NCBI GenBank assembly: GCA_009775365.1
Contig: VSPM01000049.1
Span: forward strand, 1 to 16,812
Direction of reading: 5' to 3'
Length of the DNA stretch: 16,812 nt
Source of the DNA: Muribaculaceae bacterium
GTDB taxonomy: Bacteria; Bacteroidota; Bacteroidia; Bacteroidales; Muribaculaceae
Both the position numbers and the translations under genes were made by a program. The notes below the pieces were generated by a model. It was given only the letters and a program-made list of their open reading frames with translations, did not search any database and was not told the origin of the DNA. Shown piece by piece: positions 6,974 through 13,522 of this stretch (position 1 is its first letter; every line of letters starts with the position of its first letter).

Positions 6974-7101
6974 TGTTGAAATTAGTTTTAATGTTTCTTT
7001 GTTGCAAAGTTAGCCACAAGTATCCAAGACGCTAAAAATCTGAAATATTTCAGTGAATTTTGTCTTAATGTCAACCTTGTCTTTTGCAATATTGCAGATG
7101 G
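6974..7101 (-). promoter_or_regulatory. Internal ter promoter and palindromic operator candidate
   Basis: On the minus strand TAACTTTG (plus CAAAGTTA, 7005-7012) matches the Bacteroidetes -7 consensus TAnnTTTG. A T-rich TTTTTA segment lies about 20 bases upstream in the -33 position. Next to it is the perfect 14-bp palindrome CTGAAATATTTCAG (7040-7053). The TerD start at 6973 would have a leader of about 25 bases. This suggests independent control of the second half of the operon, with a dimeric regulator possibly binding the palindrome. Confidence 0.6.
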
Positions 7102-7734
7102 TTATTCTTTTGAGCCGGGAGCATAGTTGAATCCCCAGCCATATCTGCGGTCACAGTCGGAATGACCATCATGGAATGTCACAAGTTTCTGGACTTCCAA
7201 CGAATTGTCATCTCCGATTTCGATAGACGCTATAGCACAGAACTTTTTGTTGGTGTTCTGTTCTCCCATCTTGACTATGATGTCTTCATTGCCGGGAACC
7301 GACACCTTGACAACAGCATCTGTCTGAGCCCATTGCGCTACACCTTCGTATATGAAAGTGTAAACAATGATTCTCTTGATGTTGGAAGCGCCTGCGGGGT
7401 TAACAAGTATTGTCTCTCCAGACTCAGCACTTCCGCCACGGTCATCGCCCATGTGCCATATAAAAGGCTTCTGGGTATAGCACCCCTGACGTGTTGCCTG
7501 ATCTCGGCGACCTCCACGGCCATGCGAGAACTGAAGCCCGTCGATGAGCATCTTTGTTCCGTCTTTAAGCTCGTAGAAACAACCGAGGTCAAGGTCAATG
7601 GCTCCGCCAAACAGTTTTTTCATAAAACCGCCCTTGCTCCAGTCAAGATTGATTTTAATCTCGCCGGGGAAAGCTTTTGTTTTTTCAAGATTGATGCGGT
7701 GCTTGTCACCTGTTTTTCTTAATTCTATAGCCAT
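7102..7734 (-). CDS. TerA-like protein (single TerD-fold domain)
   Basis: A 210-residue protein matching the C-terminal domain of TerA. Diagnostic segments are KKLFGGAIDLDLGCFYELKD, PFIWHMGDDRGG, GETILVNP, IKRIIVYTFIYEGVAQWA, FCAIASIEIG and the ending RYGWGFNYAPGSKE. The first acidic motif (AIDLDLGC) is present, but the second loop lacks the GDGDDE run of canonical TerD, so its metal binding may differ. Classical TerA is about 385 residues with two domains; this is a one-domain form. Its start is 3 bases after the preceding TerD variant. It ends the first block of the operon, before the internal promoter. Confidence 0.87.
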   Translation of the reverse strand: MAIELRKTGDKHRINLEKTKAFPGEIKINLDWSKGGFMKKLFGGAIDLDLGCFYELKDGTKMLIDGLQFSHGRGGRRDQATRQGCYTQKPFIWHMGDDRGGSAESGETILVNPAGASNIKRIIVYTFIYEGVAQWAQTDAVVKVSVPGNEDIIVKMGEQNTNKKFCAIASIEIGDDNSLEVQKLVTFHDGHSDCDRRYGWGFNYAPGSKE

Positions 7735-7737
7735 GAC

Positions 7738-8352
7738 TTACATGAATTTTGATGCGTATTTACGGCAGATAGGTTCCAGGCCGTCAGCATATGAAGTTCC
7801 CACTGCCTCAAACTTCCATGCTCCATTTCTACGATACAGACGACCAAACTCGACACCCTTCTCAGTGGAGAAATCCTCGTCAAGGTCATAACGACATATC
7901 TCTTCACCAGAAATTGCATTCTTAATGAGGATGTAAGCGTTTCGCACTTGCCCGAAATTATACTTCTCGCTTGGTGAGCCTTTCTCCCAATAGATACTTG
8001 CAGTAAAGATGATTTGATCAATCAGTGCATTTGTTTTGGAAAGGTCAACTTCAATTTCCTCGTTGCCTTCGCCTGTATTGTCGTCATCATCTCCGAGGTC
8101 ATCGACAGATCCTAAAACACTGCCATCGTTGGATACCGGGCGTTTCCCGTCAGGAGTTTCGATGGTCTTGCATGAACCATAGAACACAAAATCCTCTTCA
8201 ACGCCAATTTCTCCGTTTGCACGAAGCAGGAAAGTTGAGGCATCGAGGTCGTAAGGAGGTTGGGCATTCGGGTTGACTTTCCAGCCCACCTCAACAATGA
8301 GCCTGGAAAGTCCTATCTCAACACGCTGGCCTTTTACAAGATTGATTGCCAT
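7738..8352 (-). CDS. TerD-family protein with altered acidic loop
   Basis: A 204-residue TerD-family protein starting MAINLVKGQRVEIGL. The family motifs YDLDASTFLL, FGQVRNAYILIKN, RYDLDEDFSTEKGVEFGRLY and RRNGAWKFEAVG are intact. The central region is unusual: about 15 extra residues (KTIETPDGKRPVSNDGSV) precede a rearranged acidic stretch, DDLGDDDDNTGEGNEE, where canonical TerD has GDNLTGEGDGDDE. The GLGWD motif is replaced by VEVGWKVNP. The calcium-site geometry may therefore differ from its neighbours. It starts 2 bases after the stop of the first TerD and is certainly in the same operon. Confidence 0.9.
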   Translation of the reverse strand: MAINLVKGQRVEIGLSRLIVEVGWKVNPNAQPPYDLDASTFLLRANGEIGVEEDFVFYGSCKTIETPDGKRPVSNDGSVLGSVDDLGDDDDNTGEGNEEIEVDLSKTNALIDQIIFTASIYWEKGSPSEKYNFGQVRNAYILIKNAISGEEICRYDLDEDFSTEKGVEFGRLYRRNGAWKFEAVGTSYADGLEPICRKYASKFM

Positions 8353-8354
8353 AA

Positions 8355-8915
8355 TCAGCCAACGTATTTGTCAACGAAGAACTGAAGACCACCCTTGTAG
8401 CCATTTCCCATAGCCTCAAACTTCCATTCACCGTTACGCTTGTAAAGACGACCGAACTCTACGGCTGTTTCAACAGAGAAGTCTTCATCAAGATCGTACT
8501 TGGCAATCTCCTCGTTGGTCAAAGCATTGTAAATGCGAATGTAGGAGTTGTGGACTTGTCCGAAGTTCTGGCGACGCTTTTCCGCATCGTGAATGGTTAC
8601 GGTGAAGATAATTTCTTGAATGCGGGGGTCAACCTTGGAGAGATCTACTGTCAGAGTCTCATCGTCACCGCCATCGCTGTTCCCTCCTGTCAGGTCATCG
8701 CCTGACGATTCCACAGCCTTGTCTGGAGAAATCTGGTTGTTGTAGAAGACAAAGAACTCGTCCTTAGGGAGTTTCTTGTTTTCACCGAGCATAAATGCAG
8801 ATGCGTCAAGGTCAAAATCGTACCCCGTGCTTGTGTTGGGGTCCCAGCCAAGACCGACTCCGACCTTTTGGAGTCCAATCTCAATGCGCTGGCCTTTTTG
8901 AAGATTGATTGCCAT
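8355..8915 (-). CDS. terD: TerD-family protein (canonical, first gene of ter operon)
   Basis: A 186-residue canonical TerD/TerE protein, starting MAINLQKGQRIEIGL. It contains GLGWDPNTSTGYDFDLDASA, SSGDDLTGGNSDGGDDE, FGQVHNSYIRIYN, KYDLDEDFSVETAVEFGRLY and KRNGEWKFEAMG. Both acidic calcium-binding motifs are present. It is the first gene after a 310-base non-coding stretch with promoter-like elements, so it probably leads the whole ter operon. It is closely similar to the TerD at 6419-6973. No signal peptide or membrane segment is visible; family members act at the inner face of the membrane or in the cytosol. Confidence 0.95.
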   Translation of the reverse strand: MAINLQKGQRIEIGLQKVGVGLGWDPNTSTGYDFDLDASAFMLGENKKLPKDEFFVFYNNQISPDKAVESSGDDLTGGNSDGGDDETLTVDLSKVDPRIQEIIFTVTIHDAEKRRQNFGQVHNSYIRIYNALTNEEIAKYDLDEDFSVETAVEFGRLYKRNGEWKFEAMGNGYKGGLQFFVDKYVG

Positions 8916-9225
8916 TTTAGATGATGTTATTTATAGTTGAGTTTTCTTTCGATACAAAATTAGTTGAGTTCTCCTTCTTGCGTCTAAATCCTGTAACATT
9001 TTCAATCCAATTTTCATTTTCATGGTTTCTAAGGTTGCAAGGTTTTAGCGTAAGTTAACGCGGATGCCTGAAAAATAGGATAATACGCAATTGCAAATTT
9101 AATGAAAATTCTCTAATATGCCATTTATTTTTTGAAAAAAACTCAACCCAGAGTAAGATTATATAGGCAATATCCAACCTTATATTTATTATTTGTGGAG
9201 TATCGACTTTAAAATTGTCTGTAAA
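8916..9225 (-). promoter_or_regulatory. Non-coding region with ter operon promoter candidates
   Basis: This AT-rich 310-base region has no convincing gene. On the minus strand two elements fit the Bacteroidetes -7 consensus: TAATTTTG (8955-8962), about 40 bases before the first TerD, and TAAATTTG (9094-9101). The first has a TTTAG near the -33 position at slightly long spacing. The direct repeat TAGTTGAGTT occurs at 8934-8943 and 8961-8970, the second copy overlapping the -7 element. An imperfect palindrome, GCGTAAGTTAACGC, is at 9048-9061. No clear terminator for the upstream GNAT gene is visible. Confidence 0.5.
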
Positions 9226-9687
9226 TTAAAATATTATGGAATAGCTGGAAGCAATCGACACCATCAAAGGAAAATCCGGATTATCTGAAATCATAACATT
9301 TACGGAAACGAGCGCATGCGTTTGTTTCTGTGCAGAGCAACTATGCACGTGAACTCGCACCGCCTCCGGAATCATGCCTTTACCCCAATAAGATTTTCCA
9401 ATCCAGTATCCTGTTTCCGCTTCATTCAGCCCTTTGGCTGCTTTGTCAACATTGTTTGAGAACACTATTCCGCAGCAGCCGACAGGCTCGCCTGTTGCTT
9501 TCGGCACTACTGCATATATTTCCGGGGCAGAAAAAACAGTGCGTATTATTTCAAGGCTGTTCTCCACAGAAGTATGCGGAGGCCAGCCGGCAACAGGCCC
9601 TATATCCGGGTCGCTTGCAAGTTTAAAAAGAGTCTCTGCATCCGAATCTCTCCAATGACGCAAAATCAATCTGTCGGTTTCAATCAT
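9226..9687 (-). CDS. GNAT-family N-acetyltransferase, probably C-terminally damaged
   Basis: Residues 1 to about 112 are clearly a RimJ/RimL-like GNAT domain: MIETDRLILRHWRDSDAE, the segment GEPVGCCGIVF, then TGYWIGKSYWGKGMIPEAVR, the acetyl-CoA-binding region. After that the sequence VHVHSCSAQKQTHALVS bears no likeness to the usual continuation with Asn/Ser-rich and EK-GF segments. The protein is 153 residues, against about 170-180 for close family members. I suspect a deletion or frameshift near position 9350 that removed the last strands of the fold. The remaining protein may be inactive. It probably acetylated an amine substrate, but nothing identifies it. It lies alone between a hairpin and the ter promoter region. 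Confidence 0.7.
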   Translation of the reverse strand: MIETDRLILRHWRDSDAETLFKLASDPDIGPVAGWPPHTSVENSLEIIRTVFSAPEIYAVVPKATGEPVGCCGIVFSNNVDKAAKGLNEAETGYWIGKSYWGKGMIPEAVRVHVHSCSAQKQTHALVSVNVMISDNPDFPLMVSIASSYSIIF

Positions 9688-9776
9688 ATAATAAATGCCT
9701 TCAAGTTATTATAGCATAACATAGCCTGCGTTGACTCTGCAGCCATACAACCGGCTATGCCATTATGAGGAATGAG

Positions 9777-9825
9777 CATGTGCAAGCAATAGCGGCTTTT
9801 AATATTCCGCTATAGCTTGCACATG
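9777..9825. terminator. Long hairpin downstream of the amidophosphoribosyltransferase gene
   Basis: CATGTGCAAGC (9777-9787) pairs with GCTTGCACATG (9815-9825). After one A-A mismatch the pairing continues ATAGCGG with CCGCTAT around an 11-base loop. The stem has 18 pairs in 19 positions. No T-run follows on either strand, so it is a hairpin-only terminator or mRNA 3'-end stabiliser. The gene stop is 57 bases away. A smaller inverted repeat, CATAGCC (9720-9726) with GGCTATG (9753-9759), lies beyond it. Confidence 0.55.
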
Positions 9826-9881
9826 ATTGTGGTGCTTGATTACACGGCCACAAAGGTAACTAAAAATTTAAAACCATAGAA

Positions 9882-11759
9882 TTAATCGCGTGCCGATGTT
9901 CTTCCCTCGTAGTAATTGACGAAGGCTTTGTTAACAAGACGTATGCCTCCGGGGGTAGGATAGTCACCTGAAAAGTACCAGTCGCCACGATGGTCAGGAA
10001 TAGCCTTATGCATGTCATTTACTGATTGAAACACAATCTTTACTTCCGCTTTTACAAATGATGGAGTGAGCATTTCTGAAATTTTGTCGGCAATTTCTTC
10101 ATCAGAGAAAGGGGCATAAATCGCTTTGACATAATTTTCTGCCTTGCCAGATTTAACCGAGTCCTGATTTTTGCATTTTTCATAAACGTCATCAATAACG
10201 TGTTGCATATTTCGCTCGGCAAGCAGCGACATCGCTGCTTTGAATGCAATAAATTCACCCATTCTCGACATGTCTATTCCGTAGCAATCCGGGAAACGAA
10301 CTTGAGGAGAGCTTGACACGACTACGATTTTGCCGGGATGGAGGCGGTCGAGAATGCCGAGAATTGAGCTGCGCAGTGTTGTCCCGCGGACGATGCTGTC
10401 GTCGATTACTACAAGATTGTCGCCACTGTTTATAGATCCATATGTGATGTCGTAGACATGGGATGCAAGGTCATTGCGAACTTCGCTCTCCGCGATAAAT
10501 GTGCGAAGTTTTATGTCTTTTATTGCAACCTTTTCTCTTCGCACATGACGATGCAGTATCCGGGAAATATTATCATCAGTAAGCAAACCGGTATGAGCCA
10601 ACCTCTGAATGTCTTTTATCTTATGCGTTATCAGCCAGTCTTCTATGCCGTTGATGAGGCCATAGAAAGCCGCCTCGGCGGTGTTGGGTATAAACGAAAA
10701 CACTGTGTGGTCTAAGTCATAATCCACGGCTTTCGTCACCTGCTCCACGAGCATTTTGCCGAGCATTTTACGTTCGCGATAAATGTCAAGGTCCGATCCG
10801 CGTGAAAAATATATACGCTCAAAACTACATGCCAGATATCTGCTTTCGGGCAGGATTCTCTCTGTGCGCGACGATCCGTTTCGGTCAACTATAAGGGCAG
10901 TTCCCGGCTTGAGTTCCTTTACATCGTCTGTTTCGAGATTAAAGGCAGTCTGTATAACAGGCCGTTCGCTTGCCACCACAACAATCTCGTCGTTGATATA
11001 GTAAAAAGCCGGGCGTATTCCATTGGGGTCGCGCATTGTCCACATATCGCCATTTCCAACAATTCCGCAGATCACGTAGCCTCCGTCCCATGCAGGAGAG
11101 CATTGCTTAAGAATGTTTGCAACATTCAAGTCGCGTGATATGGCTTCAGAAAGTTCCATGGCCGATAGCCCTTCGCTGTGGAACTGCTCATACAAGCGTT
11201 CATTTTCCCGGTCAAGAGAGTGGCCGAGTTGTTCAAGAAGGATGAAAGTATCTGCGTAGAGCCGGGGATGCTGGCCTTTCGACACGATTTTGTTGAAAAT
11301 CTCGTCGACATTTGTCATATTGAAATTGCCGCAGAGCAGCATGTTGCGCGAGCACCAGTTGTTGCGACGCATGAAAGGATGAACATAGTTTATTCCGGAC
11401 CTTCCGGTTGTGCTGTAGCGTAGATGTCCCATATATACTTCTCCTGCAAAAGATGCGTCTTCCACATCTACACCTTCGTCAAGTTCCAGCCTTATACGGT
11501 CATGCACGTTGGCGAATATCTCGGAAATTGCACCCGAGCCTTGTGCTCGCTCCCTGAAGATATATTCCTTGCCTGGGGGCACATTCAGTTTTACACATCC
11601 GATCCCTGCAGCTTCCTGTCCGCGATTATGCTCTTTCTCCATAATGAGATAAAGCCGGTCGAGGCCATAGAGTGCAGTGCCGTATTTTTCTTTATAATAT
11701 GATAATGGCTTCAGCAGACGAATCATAGCCACGCCACACTCATGCTTTATTGGTTCCAT
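9882..11759 (-). CDS. purF: Amidophosphoribosyltransferase, long Bacteroidetes-type PurF homologue
   Basis: A 625-residue enzyme of the PurF family. It would transfer ammonia from glutamine to PRPP, giving 5-phosphoribosylamine, the first step of purine synthesis. The N-terminal Ntn-hydrolase domain has Cys8 (KHECGVAMI), EHNRGQEAAGI (43-53), GHLRYSTTG (111-119) and RDPNGIRP (243-250). The phosphoribosyltransferase domain has FERIYFSRGSD (313-323) and the PRPP loop LVVIDDSIVRGTT (449-461). The seven residues before Cys8 would need to be removed to free the catalytic cysteine. It is longer than standard PurF (about 470-505): residues beyond about 510 form a C-terminal extension ending in a conserved-looking WYFSGDYPTPGG region. 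Bacteroidales commonly keep this long form, often beside a standard PurF elsewhere, so its exact role is less certain. It starts 3 bases after the pyrG stop and is co-transcribed with it. Confidence 0.85.
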   Translation of the reverse strand: MEPIKHECGVAMIRLLKPLSYYKEKYGTALYGLDRLYLIMEKEHNRGQEAAGIGCVKLNVPPGKEYIFRERAQGSGAISEIFANVHDRIRLELDEGVDVEDASFAGEVYMGHLRYSTTGRSGINYVHPFMRRNNWCSRNMLLCGNFNMTNVDEIFNKIVSKGQHPRLYADTFILLEQLGHSLDRENERLYEQFHSEGLSAMELSEAISRDLNVANILKQCSPAWDGGYVICGIVGNGDMWTMRDPNGIRPAFYYINDEIVVVASERPVIQTAFNLETDDVKELKPGTALIVDRNGSSRTERILPESRYLACSFERIYFSRGSDLDIYRERKMLGKMLVEQVTKAVDYDLDHTVFSFIPNTAEAAFYGLINGIEDWLITHKIKDIQRLAHTGLLTDDNISRILHRHVRREKVAIKDIKLRTFIAESEVRNDLASHVYDITYGSINSGDNLVVIDDSIVRGTTLRSSILGILDRLHPGKIVVVSSSPQVRFPDCYGIDMSRMGEFIAFKAAMSLLAERNMQHVIDDVYEKCKNQDSVKSGKAENYVKAIYAPFSDEEIADKISEMLTPSFVKAEVKIVFQSVNDMHKAIPDHRGDWYFSGDYPTPGGIRLVNKAFVNYYEGRTSARD

Positions 11760-11762
11760 TGT

Positions 11763-13373
11763 TTATTTATGATTTGAGTATTCTACAGCCGCCTTCATAA
11801 AAGACATGAAAAGCGGGTTAGGATGAAGCACGGTGGAACGATATTCAGGGTGATACTGAGTGCCTACAAACCACTTGAGCCTTGGGAGCTCTACAATCTC
11901 CACCAATCCTGTTTCGGGGTTTTCGCCTGTGCACATGAGTCCGGCACTTTCAAAAAGAGAGCGGTACTTATTGTTGAATTCATATCTGTGGCGATGTCGT
12001 TCGCGAATAATGCCGGTTCCATACGCCTTTTGGGCAACACTGCCGTCGGCAAGGCGACATGAGTATGCACCAAGCCTCATGGTGCCACCTTTGTCTGTTA
12101 TGTTCTTCTGGCTTTCCATCATGTCGATTACATTGTTCGGTGTGGAAGGATCCATCTCGGTGGAGTTTGCCTCGGTCATGCCAAGAACATTTCTCGCATA
12201 CTCGATAACCATACATTGCATCCCAAGACAAATTCCGAATGCAGGGACATCATTTTCACGGCACCATTTTATAGCGGATAGTTTCCCGTCTATTCCTCTG
12301 TTCCCAAATCCTGGAGCAATGACAACTCCGTCAAGTTCTGATAATGTTTTTTCCACATTATCATCGTTTACATTCTCGGAATTGATGTAAACAAGGTCTA
12401 ATTTATGGTCGCAGTAAGTGGCGGCATGTATAAGCGACTCACTGATTGACTTGTAAGCATCCTGAAGCTGCACATATTTCCCTACGAGCCCTATTCTGAC
12501 AGTCCGGTGTGCCGTCTCGAGTTTCTGAAGGAATAGATTCCATGCAGAGTGGTCCGGCTCGTTTATATGGTCAGTGCGGGTAATGTCAAGCACTAAACCG
12601 TCGAGGTTTTGTTCATGCATCATGCCCGGCACATGATAAATTGAAGATGCGTCGACGCTTTGGATAACAGCCTCTGAAGACACGTTGCAGAATTGCGCAA
12701 CCTTTTCCCTCATATGCTGCGGAATCGGCAATTCAGAGCGTAAAATCAATATGTCAGGCTGAATGCCTATTGATTGGAGTTGCTTTACGGAGTGTTGGGT
12801 CGGCTTTGTTTTAAGTTCCTTTGCCGCCTTGAGATATGGCACATAAGTGAGATGCAGGCTCAAGGCTCTTTTATCGAGTTCCCATTTTAATTGTCTGACG
12901 GCTTCAAGAAAAGGAGTTGACTCAATGTCGCCGACAGTGCCGCCTATTTCGGTTATTATAAAATCAAAATCCCCCGTTTCACCTAAGTTGACGATGTTGC
13001 GTTTTATTTCGTCGGTGATATTGGGGATTATTTGTACTGTCTTTCCGAGATAGTCGCCTTTACGTTCCTTGTCGATTACTGCCTGATAGATTCGTCCGGT
13101 GGTAATGCTGTTGGCCCGTGTGGTGATAATGTCGGTGAAGCGCTCATAATGTCCGAGGTCGAGGTCGGTTTCAAATCCGTCGTCGGTGACGTAGCACTCT
13201 CCATGTTCGTATGGATTGAGTGTGCCGGGATCTATATTCAGATATGGGTCAAATTTTTGGATAGTGACTCTAAATCCTCTTGACAAGAGTAATCGTGCAA
13301 GAGATGAGGAGATTATGCCCTTTCCGAGCGATGAAACGACTCCTCCCGTAACAAAAATGTATCTTGTGTCCAC
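11763..13373 (-). CDS. pyrG: CTP synthase
   Basis: CTP synthase makes CTP from UTP, ATP and glutamine, the last step of pyrimidine nucleotide synthesis, in the cytosol. The synthetase domain begins DTRYIFVTGGVVSSLGKGI and includes DPYLNIDPGTLNPYEHGE and EIGGTVGDIES. The C-terminal class I glutamine amidotransferase domain has the nucleophile Cys in FGICLGMQC, the segment RHRYEFNN and the catalytic HPE of GTQYHPEY. I choose the GTG at 13373 as start. It gives 536 residues, the normal length, and removes a 20-residue extension that would begin at the ATG at 13433, upstream of the apparent promoter. The purF-like gene follows after 3 bases. Confidence 0.96.
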   Translation of the reverse strand: MDTRYIFVTGGVVSSLGKGIISSSLARLLLSRGFRVTIQKFDPYLNIDPGTLNPYEHGECYVTDDGFETDLDLGHYERFTDIITTRANSITTGRIYQAVIDKERKGDYLGKTVQIIPNITDEIKRNIVNLGETGDFDFIITEIGGTVGDIESTPFLEAVRQLKWELDKRALSLHLTYVPYLKAAKELKTKPTQHSVKQLQSIGIQPDILILRSELPIPQHMREKVAQFCNVSSEAVIQSVDASSIYHVPGMMHEQNLDGLVLDITRTDHINEPDHSAWNLFLQKLETAHRTVRIGLVGKYVQLQDAYKSISESLIHAATYCDHKLDLVYINSENVNDDNVEKTLSELDGVVIAPGFGNRGIDGKLSAIKWCRENDVPAFGICLGMQCMVIEYARNVLGMTEANSTEMDPSTPNNVIDMMESQKNITDKGGTMRLGAYSCRLADGSVAQKAYGTGIIRERHRHRYEFNNKYRSLFESAGLMCTGENPETGLVEIVELPRLKWFVGTQYHPEYRSTVLHPNPLFMSFMKAAVEYSNHK

Positions 13374-13392
13374 GAATGAAAAAGTTTGATTA

Positions 13393-13432
13393 CGGGATGC
13401 AAAGTTACAAAAAAAATCAATGCAGTTATGCA
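13393..13432 (-). promoter_or_regulatory. Probable pyrG promoter
   Basis: On the minus strand TAACTTTG (plus CAAAGTTA, 13400-13407) matches the Bacteroidetes -7 element TAnnTTTG, with TTTTG about 23 bases upstream in the -33 region. Transcription would begin near 13393, leaving a leader of about 20 bases before the GTG start at 13373. Confidence 0.6.
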
Positions 13433-13522
13433 AAAGTTAATAAAATAGTTTGAGGAGATTTGATTTCGTTTGCAAAATGGGGGTAAGTCGTTGCATTCGC
13501 TCGTAAGGGATTGGCAGCGGGG

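Noticed and set aside
6404..6979. Plus-strand open frame of 191 codons
   Set aside because: It lies opposite a canonical TerD gene with intact family motifs; its own translation has no recognisable features and is a shadow.
7162..7722. Plus-strand open frame of 186 codons
   Set aside because: It is antisense to the TerA-like gene, and its translation shows no domain.
448..8915. A classical tellurite-resistance operon
   Set aside because: No TerC or classical TerB is visible, and the gene set is dominated by signalling-type TerY and PP2C proteins, so a tellurite role cannot be claimed from sequence.
9048..9061. GCGTAAGTTAACGC as an operator
   Set aside because: The palindrome is imperfect at two inner positions and lies far from the nearest -7 element, so I list it only as part of the region.
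11860..12390. Plus-strand open frame of 176 codons
   Set aside because: It is antisense to the glutamine amidotransferase domain of pyrG and has no family features.
9882..13373. pyrG and the PRPP-using enzyme as the nucleoside-metabolite module reported beside some Ter systems
   Set aside because: These match ordinary nucleotide-synthesis enzymes, have their own promoter, and are separated from the ter operon by a hairpin, a GNAT gene and a 310-base gap.
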